From NCBI RefSeq assembly GCF_001638985.1, contig NW_017265156.1:186001-250000 (forward strand): a stretch of DNA of 64,000 nucleotides, written 5' to 3'. Below are positions 1 to 17,228 of the stretch, in pieces. Positions within the stretch are counted from its first letter, which is position 1. Each line of letters begins with the position of its first letter. The position numbers were made by a program, and so were the translations under genes. Source of the stretch: Phycomyces blakesleeanus NRRL 1555(-). Its lineage: Eukaryota; Mucoromycota; Mucoromycetes; Mucorales; Phycomycetaceae. A model generated the notes under the pieces. It was given only the letters and a program-made list of their open reading frames with translations, was not told where the DNA came from and ran no database searches.

Positions 1-4094
<4,094 letters not shown>

Positions 4095-4456
4095 GAAAAT
4101 GTATCTGTGTCTGTGTTGTGTGATGTGTATGTATGTATGGATGTGTTTATAATATTTTTTTATTTTTATTTTTTTATTTTTATTTATTTTTTGTTTTAAT
4201 TTTTTATTTATTTATTTATTTATTTATTTATATTATCTTTTATTTTGTTTTCTAACGTTAATGTTAATATTGATATTAATATTAGTATTACTGATATAAT
4301 ATATATACAAATATATGTAAATGTAAATGTAAATGTATGTAAAAGAAATTAAATAAGGAGAAATATCTAACTGTATAAAGGAAGAAGTATATATATTATA
4401 TATTTATTTAAATTTTTATTTTCTGTAGTGTAGTATAGTATAGCCTTTTGTCTCTC

Positions 4457-4489
<33 letters not shown>

Positions 4490-6158
4490 GTGCGTACACA
4501 TTTGTGTCTGATTTTTTTTTCGGATAGCTGACGTTTATGGTGATTGTGACTTGCTTATTCGAATTTCTAATAATTGGTTATGATTCCACAATTTTTAGGG
4601 GTACATCATTCATGAATATTCGCTAGCTATCAAAAAGATATCTTGGTCAATAAGATTCATTTACAATTGATGCTCTTTTTTTTTTGTTATTATTTTTGTA
4701 CTTCTTTTTCAATTTTCACTTTTTTGAAAAGATGAAAAGTTCGTATCCAATCATATAATTCAAAAGCAAATTGACCCTTTTTTCGAATACCGACAAATAT
4801 TCACGAATGATGACCCCTATTGAACAAGTTTCAAAATACCTGAAGGGCTGAAATTGAAAATATGTATATTATGTATATATCTAAATAAATTACATATAAA
4901 AAATAAAATGAAAGGGATGTATACAAAGAAGGGACTGAAATTTGGTTTTGAGTCATAAAGAGTTATACACTTGTGCTTTTGATATTTTCCTTTATACCTT
5001 TTCTAAACTGCTTTTATGAATATTTTTGGTTGTGGAATTATTGATACTTTAATTTGTTTCAATTTGTTTCAAAATCACTTTTTTTTTATTTTTTTATCTT
5101 TGGTATCACTAGTTGTACTGTTACTACTACTACTACTACTACTGCTGCTGCTGCTCCTGCTGCTATTACTATTGATGAATTATTTGTTTGGCTATTTTAG
5201 CTAACAGGTTTTACTTCTTTATTTGTATAAAGAGAGATGAGCGCGTGGTAGTTTTCTTTGGTTTGAATACAAGAACCAACCAAAAAAGGGATCTTGATGT
5301 TCTTTCCTGTCAGATACATTAAAAAACAACGTTCATTTTCAACGGGGCTGTAGACTAGTTGACAACACATCAAGAGTAATAAAAAATAAAAATAAAAGTA
5401 GATCCTCCTGTTTAGATATAAAAGATAATGAAAAACTAGCCAAGGGTTTTCTGGGCTCCATTTTGATAGACAATTGACTGTATACTAAATATTCCATACT
5501 ACAATCACACCCACATACACGGACAAATATGTGTATAGCAATAAGTAAAGGTTTCAACTGTCTTGGTATCTTGACCTTTGTATGTATTTTTATTTTTATT
5601 TAATTTGGTGCAAAATTAGAGAGAGAGAGAGCAAGAAATAAAGAGTGTCTTTTTTTTTTTGAACAAAAAAGCTTGATTGAGAATGTACTTGGCCCCTCTC
5701 TTTTAAACTACCCCTTTCTTCTGAACCCATCTACCTTGTTCTTCATTTGCATTCTTTAAATTGGAGCATATGTACATACTTATCATATATAAATAAATAA
5801 TTAATCAGATACTCGTTTATTTGGTCTCTTTGTTCTCTCTTCTTTATATATATTTTTCTCTTCTTTTCTTTTTCTCTTCTTCTTCTTCTTTTTTGCGATT
5901 TTGATACAATTTTTTCTTTCGATTGACCAACCGCAATAGTTTAATACAAGGTTAGAAAGGTACAAATACATATATGTAAATTTAAAGAACAAGGAAATTT
6001 CATGATCATATTTCTTATTTTATTTTATTTTATTTTTGTATTCATGTTCTGTCGATCTTATTAGCACACACGCATATATTTATATTTATATTACTGTTTC
6101 AAATTAGATCTTTGCGCTTTTTTTTTTAACAAAACAAAAAAAGATATATATATTTGAT
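4095..6158. other. Divergent intergenic region between PRP5 and the RasGEF
   Basis: About 2 kb of AT-rich DNA that must hold the promoters of both divergent genes. It contains TTTA-type repeats near 4200-4230, a CTGT tetranucleotide run at about 4458-4490, a MITE at 4598-4817, and ACT/GCT triplets near 5120-5170. I see no exon with a credible start and splice signals. Confidence 0.6.
4598..4817. mobile_element. 220-bp MITE with ~24-bp TIRs and TA target duplication
   Basis: The left end reads GGGGTACATCATTCATGAAT. The reverse complement of the right end reads GGGGTCATCATTCGTGAATA. They match over about 24 bp apart from one 1-nt gap and two substitutions. Both ends abut a TA dinucleotide (4596-4597 and 4818-4819), the target duplication expected of the Tc1/mariner superfamily. 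There is no coding capacity, so it would be non-autonomous. Confidence 0.75.
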
Positions 6159-6870
6159 ATGGACCTCCCTGCTCATATTGCTGTAGCCACACAATTTCAT
6201 CCGCCTGTTTGTTCTGTAACAATCAATTCATCGTCTAATATACCTACAATTAAGGTTCCAATGAAAGACACACACGATCTATGGTAAGAACATAGCCATG
6301 TATTGAATATCTTTTTTGGCAGAGAAGATTATAAGAAGAATAAGAGCAGGGTCTATAGAAACAATAAGGATCAATATTAGTAAATAAGCAGTAACAGTAA
6401 TGGTAGTAATAATGATATTAAGGAGTCCTTTCTTTCTTTTTTCTATTCTATTAATTTTCTTATGTTCCAATGCTTTCTTTACCAAACCACTATTATTATT
6501 ATTACTATATACCTTGTTCATTGCAACCAATTTACATTATAATTACAATCATATAAACTCACTCCCCTGACTTTCCTCTCCTCTATAATTCTCCCTTATT
6601 CCACCCCTCGTGTCTCACACATGTCTTTTGTACACTTTTATATACGCAACTATATTGAAATTCAACAAATTATTTCTGTTTCTGTTTATATATAGATATT
6701 TGTGTGTTTATTTTATTGACATCTTTTGTGAATTTGTCTCTTTCTCTTTTATTTATTTATATTTATATTTATATATATGAAATATACATAAAAATCATTC
6801 AAAAAATAACCCAAATTGTGTTAAACTCTCTGTCTTTCTTGTAATCACAAATAATCAAAATAATAATCAA

Positions 6871-6904
<34 letters not shown>

Positions 6905-8204
6905 TGCTTTCCTATCAACCACGATTATCAATCCACAATAGTGAAAAATCCGACTCAGGTATTAAAAGTATAGTTATAATGATTTGTACTTATTTAACAA
7001 CAAACAGTTGGTAGACGATTATTACGAAATTTCTCATCTATAAAGTCCAGACCATCTTCAACAATGTTGGGTGAGATATGATAAAAATTATACCGATAAT
7101 ACAAAAGAAACAGATATTCAGATTTTTTTTTTATATATCATTTAGATAATTCAATACAGTATCATAACCAAGACAACTCAGATCATGACAATAGCACATC
7201 ATTTCCTGCCCTTTCTCGAGAACACAGTATAAGGAGCATCAAAAGTACAAACGAGAGCATTCGACAATTCTTTTCTATCAGACGAACAGACCACGACAAA
7301 TCAGCATCTATCAAATCAACCAAATCCCGAGCCATCAAAGACTTCTTTAGTCTCACTCCATCAATCAGCAAAGAATCCACCAGATCTAAACATACCCCAC
7401 TTCATTCCCAATTATTCACAAAAGCAGACGATTTACAATCCCCAAATGAAGAGGTAAATAAATAGAAATATTAAATAATACAATTCAATCCAATTCAATC
7501 CAATCCAATATATATATAATTGTATTTGTAGTCTCCTTCCATATTCTTTCCACCTACCTTGGAAGTAGTGTCTCGGAAAGGCTTGGACTGCCCAACTAAA
7601 ACCACTAGCAACCGTACATCTGTCCAGACCCTCGTGTCTCCATTCTCGAGAAAGACACATGTACGGATGTCTGATGAAGACGCGAGCCACTACAAGGTCT
7701 TGCTTTTCGATAGTTCTGATGTCGACCAAGCTGATCTCAACTCAGCTTCAAACGACCAAGACACCCCTTCCAGACGCCATCCTTCCACCCTCTTGGCACC
7801 TCCTATCTTATTAACTGACCACGACCACGACAACGACCACGACAACGACCACGACAACGACCACGATAATAACCGTGACCGTGACCGTGATCTTGAACAC
7901 AGTACTGAACATGATACTGTTGATTCACAACCAACCCACGACTGGATTCGCTATGGTCCTCCAGATAAAAATCTATTGTCTATCAAACCAAATCCCAAGG
8001 AATCCTTATCCTTATCCTTATCTTTATCTTCATCGTCATCGTCATCAACATCGTCATCATTACTATCCTTGTCTTCGTCTTCGAGTACTGGATACACCAA
8101 GAGATCTTCACTTGGTCCGTTTCCTATTCGAATGTCACGTAGCAGCAGTAACCTGAACATGCATGCAATGTATATCGACAACAACAGGAATAAGAATGAT
8201 AATG

Positions 8205-8237
<33 letters not shown>

Positions 8238-10492
8238 CTTCTACTGGTGGTACTCTTGAAGAACCACGCAGCCCCTCTCCCTTACTTTCCATTCACACCG
8301 AACACGCCGAACCTACCTTTGTCCGTACCACTGGCCACAGATGTGATTATTATCCACATGGGACCATGCTTCAACCACCCAGCACAGGCATAAAGCATTA
8401 TCGTTCAGAAAGTGATCTAGGTCGACTCAGGAGTCGTCTGTTTGACCCTTGTCCCAATCCATCCGAACCTCTCAAACACCCAAAACCAGATCGAGGCTTG
8501 TCTTCAATATTAAAACCACTCTGGGCACACACAACCAATGAAGCAATCAACCAGGAGTCTGATATTTTACAATCCTCTCGACCTGATAAAGACTATCTAT
8601 TGACAAAACCAACCGATCAAAGGTGAATATAGCTATAATTATTATTGTTTAATAGAACTCCTTTAAAAAAATATTAATTTATATATATATATATATATCT
8701 TTTTGCTACGCTTAATGTATACATTATTTACTATTATCTACTACACAAACGTAAAATAATAATAACAATAAATTAATTGATTAATTGATTAAATTAAATT
8801 ATTGACTGAATTACTAACTAACTGACCGTCTATCTAACTGGGTTACTAATTATGTCTGTCTATGCGTTTACTTTTTTGTGTATGCGTAAATACTCTATCT
8901 AGTGTCAAGAGAAACCAGTCTTCTTTTACACTTAAACAGTCCATGGAAGATCATGTAAGTTGTGATCTCTCTACAAATAATATACGTGTATTTTATAAAG
9001 GATAAGTCTTATAATTATAATTATATAAAAGCACATGTATATTAATAGTCGTCGTCTTCCTTTCGTTCTTATATCTTTATCATCTTTCTTTTGTTTTGTA
9101 AATACACACGCACAGTCTAGAATGGAACATGTAATAGGTAAGAAATACACTTATAGTTTGCATACGATCGTTTAGTTTCTAACACTTGTTATTTACTGCT
9201 TTATCAATTAAAAAAAATATTATAAATAAATACAAAGATGGTCGTGCGTGTAAAAAGACACACAGAGAAGGAAATACGCTTTGTATATCTGAAAATGGAA
9301 AGGACGTCTTGGTAATGGAAATGGTCAACGGAAAACTTCAAGTTGTGGCTGGAACAAACGAGAAGCTGTTTATCAAGCTAGCAGACGAAGCCAGTCAAGG
9401 TAATAATACTAATGCAAATTCTATTCAAAAAGTACAATTTGGGTTGAATTGTACTATCATTATCATTATTATTATTATTATTATACTTGTAATAGTTATA
9501 ATTGATTTGGTAAATGGGGTATTGACATTGTGGTTTGTGAGATAGATTTGGATTATGTAGACACATATTTAATGAACCACGCTTGTTTCACAACATCGGC
9601 TGAATTACTGGAAAATCTAATTGCTAGATTTCACATTGAAGCACTTGCAGGAGAAACAGAATACTTTGACAAATGGCAACGATGCATTCAATTAAAGTAA
9701 ATCATTATATGCAAGACATGTATCAGTGTTTAATAATCTTTATCTATGTATATTTTAATTCGTAGAGTTCTAAATGTTGTCTCTCGCTGGATAAAGATAC
9801 AATACCAAGACTTCAATAATAGCAGACAACTCTTGCGTAGACTGGAATCATTTGTGAACAATAGCATCAAGCAAGCTGGATTCTCTGCTGAAGCAAAAAC
9901 ATTGAGAGAAGCCCTGGATATAGAGGTTCGACAGATAAAAATATAGATAAATAGATAGATCTCCACACAGAATTATTATTATTATTGTTATCATTATAAT
10001 CATTTACATATTTTAATCCTTTTCTTATTTCTATTATTAAATAGATGGCCAAGTGTACTCGTAGTAGGCACTCGCTTGTTGCCCTGACTTCTTATTCATT
10101 GGTTGGTTCAGGACAGACAACGCCACCTTCAACCCCTTGCTTGTCATCCTTTTCGATCGCATCACATCACCAATCACATTCTCAGTCCCGCAGACCATCG
10201 CTTGCACCAAGTTTATTATCCTTTGTGTCCAGTGTAACCCCACCAGACTCACCCATTTCTTCAAGCCAGCAACTCCAATCACAGTCACAGTCACAGTCAT
10301 ACAACGCTCCACCACTTTTACTACTCTACGAAGCAAAAGAAATCGCAAAATATCTGACACTGGCTGATTTCTACACCTTCAAGTGTATCACGGCCCACGA
10401 TTACCTGAACGGACAATGGAAGAACCAGAGTGCTGAACACAAAGGACCTCGAAATTACATTGGTACAATGACACGACGAGCAAATATGGTAA

Positions 10493-10526
<34 letters not shown>

Positions 10527-11430
10527 TATTTTATTTTATTTTTAAAAAAAAATAAAAAAGAGGTTGAAAAGCAAAGTGGTTTATGTGTATACATGTGGAT
10601 ATCTTACCACTACACCAAAACATACACATGCATATAGAGATATAGATCTAATCTCCTAAAAATTCTGTCTAGTTGACTCACTGGGTGGCTCATGAATTGT
10701 GTGTCTTAAAAACTCCAAAGCAGCGCAAGACAGGACTGAGAAAGATGATTGAAATAGCAAAGGTATATTATTTATTTATTTATTTATTTATTCGTGTGTT
10801 GTTTATGTTAATTTATTACCTGATGGCGGGCAGCTCTGTTTAGAATGGAACAATTTCCACACCAGCATGATTCTCACCATGGGACTCACCAGCCGGGCTG
10901 TTCAGAAACTCGACGATTGGCAGGCCTTACCAAGTCGAGACACCCATGTGTTTCATGGACTTCAGAAATACCTCGATGTGAGCAGCAACATGGCTACCTA
11001 TCGTCAGGCCTTTAATAAGGTCAAGTCACCTGCGATCCCATTCCTGCCTCTTGTTCTCAAGGATCTTACGTTCTTTCTGGATGGAAATCCAACCCACACA
11101 CCACCACCACCACCACCACAGCCATCACAGCAAGTAGTAGTAATGCAGTCAGAAACAATGACAACATGTTCTTCAGAAAACCTTATTAATTTTGCAAAGT
11201 TCCAATCGCTGGCTCGATTTATGAACCGGCTCTTATCTCACACCAGTGAAAATTACTCGTTTGCGGGTGAACTTGAGCACTTTCCATTCTTTTTTGGTAT
11301 TAAGTTTTATGACGAAGAAAAACATGCGCTGGATGGTGTGGCTGAGGTAGTAGAACAGCGCATTGAAGGTGTTGCGGACTGTTATCATGACTCTCAATGT
11401 GTACCCTGCTGTATAGATAAAATAAAATGA
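6159..11430 (+). CDS. Ras guanine-nucleotide exchange factor (RasGEF_N + RasGEF)
   Basis: Activates a Ras-family GTPase by promoting GDP release. Exons: 6159-6283, 6942-6958, 7008-7070, 7146-7453, 7532-8622, 8903-8954, 9116-9137, 9238-9399, 9546-9696, 9766-9925, 10045-10488, 10673-10762 and 10834-11430 (1093 aa). The start is uncertain. An ATG at 6904, in frame with the 6942 exon, would give a 1064-aa protein. The N-terminal half is Ser-rich and low complexity, with Asp-His/Asp-Asn repeats (7817-7868, 8196-8234) and no recognised domain. RasGEF_N spans roughly exons 9238-9925 (YVDTYLMNHACFTT, VLNVVSRWIK). After a Ser/Gln linker comes the Cdc25-type catalytic domain with EAKEIAKYLTLADF, a Trp-His-Glu block, LCLEWNNFHT and LPLVLKDLTFFLDGN. 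The intron at 9926 uses a non-consensus GTTCGA donor. No SH3 or PH domain is visible, so the exact orthologue (Cdc25/Ste6/Bud5 type) cannot be assigned. Confidence 0.92.
7817..7868 (+). repeat. GACCACGACAAC coding minisatellite in the RasGEF
   Basis: A tandem 12-mer inside exon 7532-8622 encodes Asp-His-Asp-Asn repeats. A second coding microsatellite (GATAAT, about 8196-8234) encodes Asp-Asn repeats 330 bp downstream. Both stay in frame, consistent with a tolerant disordered region. Confidence 0.85.
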
Positions 11431-13390
11431 AATGAAATCAAACAATATACATACTTCTTTAATTATATATTTTCCATTGTGTAGTAGACTTTATTACCTA
11501 TTATCTATAATTCTTAAAACGAAAAAGAAAAAATAATAATCTAATACTCCTTATTATTATTATTATTCTCATTCCCATTTAATTCGTTCATTCTTTCTTC
11601 TTATTCTTCTTTAATCACACACTTCTTGGCTTCAATCGGACTTGTCACGGGATTTGTTCCTGTACCTGGATTTTTGTCGCTAATGTTGTTGTTGTTATTG
11701 TTGCCATTAGTATTATAATTGTCTATTTATCTTTTGTTTCTCTACTTCTCTCTATGTGTTTGTGTGTATTTGGATAATTACTTGTGGATTCATGAAGTCT
11801 AAAAAGAAAATCCTCTTTCCCTCGTCTCCAATATATATATATATATATATATTGTGGTGCTTTTGAAACAAAACTAATAGTCGAGTGCTTTTTTCAATCG
11901 ACCACAAAGTCGCGAATCCAACCAGGCGGTTTCAATACGTGTGTAGTGTATACATATATAAAAGTTGTATGAATACACTTTGTAAAAGAATAAAATAAGA
12001 AATAGCAATAATAAATAGTACCCCGAATCGTTGTCTTTATTTTATTATTATTATTATTCTAAATGAAACTTTCAACACAACTTCCAAAAGAAAGATGATG
12101 TAGTTGAATATATTGAACCATTTCATCAGGATTCTACATCACCTTTCTTCTTTATCATCATCATCATCATCTTGCTTTTTTTTTAAAGAAAAAAAAACTA
12201 TTTCTTTAGCTAAATATATACGATAAAACTAATAGCAATAAAGGGGGGGAGTTATAGACACAAGAGACCTATTGTATTATTGTTTCTTCTACAAAACGTA
12301 TAAACCAGAATATAGATTATAAACACATGATGATAAAGATGTTAAAAGAGTAAAAAAAGAAAAAGAAAAGAAAAGGAATCTAAATGTGAATATGAAAGAA
12401 TATACTTTATTTATTTGAACAAAGCTTACAAGTTGATGAAGTCGCGTTTTATGAGTGTAAGAAAAGGGAGAAAGAAGCTATCAAATTAGCTATATGTATG
12501 TATACTTATGTATGCTGGTGTATAAGTGTGTGTGTGTGTGTATGTGTGTATATGTGTATACAAGAAAAAAAAAAGGGCAGTGGTGACGGCGACAGTGTTG
12601 GTGACGGTGGCTGTTGCTTTGATAGTGGACGGCAGCGGTGGCGGGGGGGGGGGTAGGTCTACGAAAAAAAAAAAAAAAAAGGGTGAGCAAGGCTGAAGAA
12701 GAGCGTCACGATAGATATGTGACTGTACAATATCTTTACAGGTATAAATAATAGACCTGGTGTAATGGTCTTCCGTTTCTTTTTTTTTTCTCTTTGCTTT
12801 ACGCAGCGCTACTTTAAATCCCTTTCTTTTTTTATATATATATTATATTTGTATCTCTATTTTCAGGGTGCAAGAAGAAAAAAGAAAAAAAGAAAAAAGG
12901 TTTCCCTCTCTTCTTCCTTCTTCTTTCTTTTTATTTTATTTTATATTATATTTTATATACTGTATATATACTGTATATATATATATATATTTTATTTTAT
13001 TTTATATTATAATTTAATTTAATTTTATTATATTTATATTTATATATATATATCCAACCAAGAATCCTTCTTTTATACACTTCTTTAACCTCTTTGTACT
13101 TCTTTAACGTGAACTTAGTCACAAAAAAAAACAAACGCCTAGCTTGTATTTTGCCTGTTTTCATTTTCGTTGTTACTTCTTTATCTTAAATTCCTCCTCT
13201 TTTTTTCTTTTTTACTATACTCTTATAACCTTGTATACACTCTTACACTTTAACACCCTTATACTCTTTTATATATATATATACACTTGTATTTTATTTC
13301 TCATACCGTGAACCAAAATTAAGGCGGTCACCTGAAAAAAAAAGAACCGGTCAACTTTTCTCTCTCTCTCTCTTTTAGATATATACATAT

Positions 13391-13421
<31 letters not shown>

Positions 13422-13730
13422 CAATCAGGACACAACCTACAAAAAGGAATTCACTTTTATATATATATTTACATTATTTATAATAATAATAATAATATAT
13501 GTATATATGTATGTATGTATATTCCTTGTAAAATATACATCACCCAATCAATCAATCAATCAAAGCAATACAAATCAAATCAAAGCAAACCCAAGGTAGA
13601 TTACAAAGCAAGAAAAGGAAAAGAAAATATATTTGTGTGTGTGTGTGTGGGGGGCATATATTTACAGAGAAAAAGGTTAAAGAAATATAGAGATTAATTT
13701 GTTGATTTGATAGATTGATCTTGCACTACA
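11431..13730. other. 2.3-kb AT-rich intergenic region with minus-strand exon-like islands
   Basis: Mostly TA, poly-T and pyrimidine microsatellites. On the minus strand short islands look like coding tails. One at about 11611-11730 ends in SPIEAKKCVIKEE then stop. One at about 11880-11950 ends in WLDSRLCGRLKKALDY then stop. One at about 12426-12475 ends in TLIKRDFINL then stop. A further open stretch with splice-like ends lies at 12700-12830. I could not join them into one gene model, so no gene is called. The last ~400 bp include the promoter and 5' UTR of the next gene. Confidence 0.4.
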
Positions 13731-16700
13731 ATGTCAACTGAAGATATTGACAAATCTTATCCTGTAAGCCAAATACAAAGAGATTTAATATTTATACATG
13801 AGCAATAGTATATATCTAGATATTTTATGTGTGCGTGTGCGTGTATCGATTAGAATACTAGTGATTGAAATATAAAATGATATTAACCATTTTACTATTC
13901 AACTTCTTCTTGATCACAAATAGGATGCCTGCGCTGTGTGCGAAGGTGATCGGTCAACCAAAAAGAACCCTATCCTGTACTGCGACGGAAAAGGTAGGCC
14001 ATCAATACATACCCTTTTTTTTTGAAAGACAAAATAACTAATGGTTCATATTCTATTGATTTCAAGGATGTAATCTACCTGTTCACAAACGTAAGTCTTT
14101 TCTACATCTCTTCTTTTCTTTTTTTTTTTAAAAAAAAGAACAAGATAACCAAGTATGCATTCTATTGCATTGTATTCTATAGTATGCTATAATGTAGACA
14201 AGGTACCATTGGGTGAATGGTTATGTCAGCAGTGCGAAGCTATAAAGAAGAAGCGTCCAACTGTAAGAAAAACAAGAAGCTTTCTTTTCTTTTTTACCTC
14301 TTTAAATCAACTTCCCACACACTATAGTATAGATCTCTTTAGTGTATTCTAAATAAAAAAAAAGGAGAAACTAATAGTCATAAAATCTACCTCTGCCTTC
14401 CCTTCCTTTTGTAGCATGTTGTTTGCTGTCCTGTTCAAACCGGTGCGCTGAGACACACAATATTGTCTGGTGAATTTATGCATGTTCTCTGTGCTATGTG
14501 GAACAAATCAGTCGACCATAAGTCAGAACCCTATATAATCGACAAGCCCAGTATCAATTCAGATGTAAGAAACAAAGCTACATTCCCCCCCTCCCAAAGA
14601 AAACAAGATAAACTAAATAAATGAGCTCTAGGAATGTGTCATATGCTCTAAAAAGCAGGGCATATGTGTCAAGTGTGAAAGCGCATCTTGTTCAAGGTAA
14701 ATATTAACCTTATATATCAAGTTAATCAAACTTTCTGTATACTAACCAACAAATCCCTTTCTTTAATACAATAACAGACGCTTCCATGTTACATGTGCAA
14801 TGAACCAAGGTCTTATCAAGGCTGCTCCAAATGTACCGGATTCCTTTGTACTACACTGCTCACATCATCGCTCCGAGAGTGCGGTCAAGCTGCGCCATTA
14901 TGCACCAGGCAGTGGCAGAGGCAAATTATTAAAACGGCCTGTAGTTGATGTCTCGAGTGACGAAGAGGAAGAAGAAGAAGAAGATGATGATGATGATGAT
15001 GGTCTGGATGACGTAGAAGAAGAAAGGGATGAAGATGAAGCAAAAGATGATGATGACGACGACGACAATAAGGGTGATGATGATCATGACAGTGGTGCTG
15101 AATCTGAGGAAATAGTGACACCAAAGATCCGAAGAAACAGTCCGAACATACGAGCAAAATCAAAATCAAAACCAAAACCAAAATCAAAGCCAAAACCAAA
15201 ACAACTAGCCGGAGGAGCAGCAGGGGGATCAACCCGAAGAACCAAGAATGAAAAGAAATCCTACCAATTGTTGAGCGAACAAAGTAGTTCAGAAGATGAA
15301 TTGGATACACGCAAAAAAAAGTTTCCCCGGATTCAATCTAGTGATTCAGAAGATGATATGGGCACAGCAGGCGGTAGTGGTGGCAGCAGCAGCAACAATA
15401 ACAATAACAATAACAGCAATAGTAACAGTAAAAATCACAGCAACCACAACAGCATCAGTGGAGGCATAGGAAACGGGAACAGCACCGGTGGTGGTATTGG
15501 AGGACTTGGTGGCAATGGCAGTGGAGCAGGTAATAATGATAGTTATAATAATAATAATACTAGTAGTAATTGGGTGGTTGTGGTGGGGGTGCTAGTGGTA
15601 ATAGTACATATCTATATATAAAACTATCTGACCAACACGCAAGTGATTTAGATGACATGGGAACTCGGAAGCTGTCTCGGCCGTTGGTACATCATCCATC
15701 TCGGCAAATTCATGCGCGCGACAATAATGGCAGCAGTAGTGGGAGTGGAAATGACACTCTTGGTACAAAGCAGTATGGCCTCACTCTTAGAGAGCGCCTT
15801 GATGCCAAGCGAAAGAAGACCGTGAGTGATACTGCAGCAGCTACAGCCATGGCCACGGCTACTACTACGGCCACAGGCACAGCCACAGCTTTATCCAACA
15901 CAAGCAATATGAACAGCAACAGCAACAGCAACAATATCTTTGGTGACAGTAATATTAATAGTACTAGTAATAACAACAACCATAATAATCATAATTATCA
16001 ACAAAATCAAAATCAAAATCAAAAACAACAGCAACAGCAAATTCCTCCTACTCCTCATCATCTTCATCTTCATCATCATCAAAAGGGTGGTCCAAGCACT
16101 TCAGCTGGTCTGACAATCGAGCGACCGAAATCGGCAGGTTCGAATCCTGTGGCGCCATCCCAGCCCCCAAAGCTTAAGCAAAAGTTACCCAACAGAACCC
16201 ATTTGGGCATCAAAGAAAAATCGCCGACAATTCCTACAATGCCCTCCCAACCTATCATTCTCAACAACACCAACAACAACAATTCTGCTGTTGGCCCTGG
16301 GTTTAATAAGAGAATGAGCCTTAGCAGTGTACCAACCACACCATTTATGAAGGATATGGAAGACGTAAGTACTTTTTTTTTTTTTTTAAAAAAAAAAGAC
16401 ATTATTAATCATAATACTTCTTTAGATCCGAGCATCTTCAGGACCCAAGTGGAGTACTTCGGGACCAATGACCCCATTGACTCATTCGATGCATTATCCA
16501 TCACCTGCTACACCACAGATACCAGGAGCAATATCATTGGCATCAACGTTAGGACAACCACAAGCTCTGTCTGGAGCTATAAACAAGCCTACTCCACCTC
16601 TTGATTTCACAAATCAACAGTTTCCTCAGAGACCTCTACCATTTGCAACACCGCGGTACGAAGAAGATACAGGACCATTGCCTATGACAAAGTAAGAATG

Positions 16701-17228
16701 AAAGCCAAAAAAAAAATTATTCATTTGGAATCTTTAAACGGAGATTAATACGGAGCGTAAATATTGAAATGAACCTTTTGCTTTTACTTGCTTTTTTTTT
16801 TTTAATTTTTTAATTTATTTTTTTTGAATAATAGTAATGTCCGGGAAACTGATATTTCATCTATTCAAAATGAGCCTCAACAAAATCAATATGCTTCAGT
16901 ACAATTAATGCAATCAGTGCAACCAGTGCAACCTACACAGCAACAACAGCAAAAGCAACAGCAAAAGCAACAGCAACAGCAGGAATATCCTGCTTTTATT
17001 CAGGATATTATCCGCTTAAAAGAGGAAAACGATCGGCTTAGATCGTTTAAGCAGGATGTGTCAGACGTTTTTTGTGCTCTCAATTTTGATCTGGGTGGAA
17101 TAGAACCCAAGCCAAGTAATATTGAAGAGATTGTGAGTGGGTTGAAGAGAATGCTCTTGCGTAACAAGCCAGTGAGCGATGGAGAAAAAGAAAAATTTAT
17201 AAAGATTGCTGATTCCATTGTAGAATAA
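13731..17228 (+). CDS. AF10/AF17-like PHD-zinc knuckle-extended PHD protein
   Basis: Probable chromatin reader. Exons: 13731-13763, 13924-13993, 14067-14090, 14183-14262, 14415-14564, 14632-14696, 14778-15529, 15652-16364, 16426-16691 and 16835-17228 (848 aa; all phases close). The N-terminus is a PHD finger (CAVCEGDRS, YCDGKGC, PVHKLCY, WLCQQC). A Cys-Cys-Pro knuckle and an extended PHD finger follow (GALRHTILSGEFMHVLCAMW, CVICSKKQGICVKC, RRFHVTCAM). The CDGxGC spacing resembles AF10/AF17 more than JADE/BRPF. Then come an acidic tract, Lys-Pro repeats and long Asn/Ser/Gln low-complexity regions. The C-terminus has a Gln run and a short coiled coil (DIIRLKEENDRLRSFKQDV), placed like the AF10 leucine zipper that binds DOT1L; that functional parallel is inference. 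The intron at 15530-15651 is supported by a CTGACC branch site and frame continuity. Confidence 0.85.

Noticed and set aside
16130..16160. tRNA-like B box (GCAGGTTCGAATCCTGT)
   Set aside because: The T-arm match is perfect, but no matching acceptor stem or anticodon arm is found upstream, and the segment is in frame inside an exon of the AF10-like gene. Treated as coincidence.
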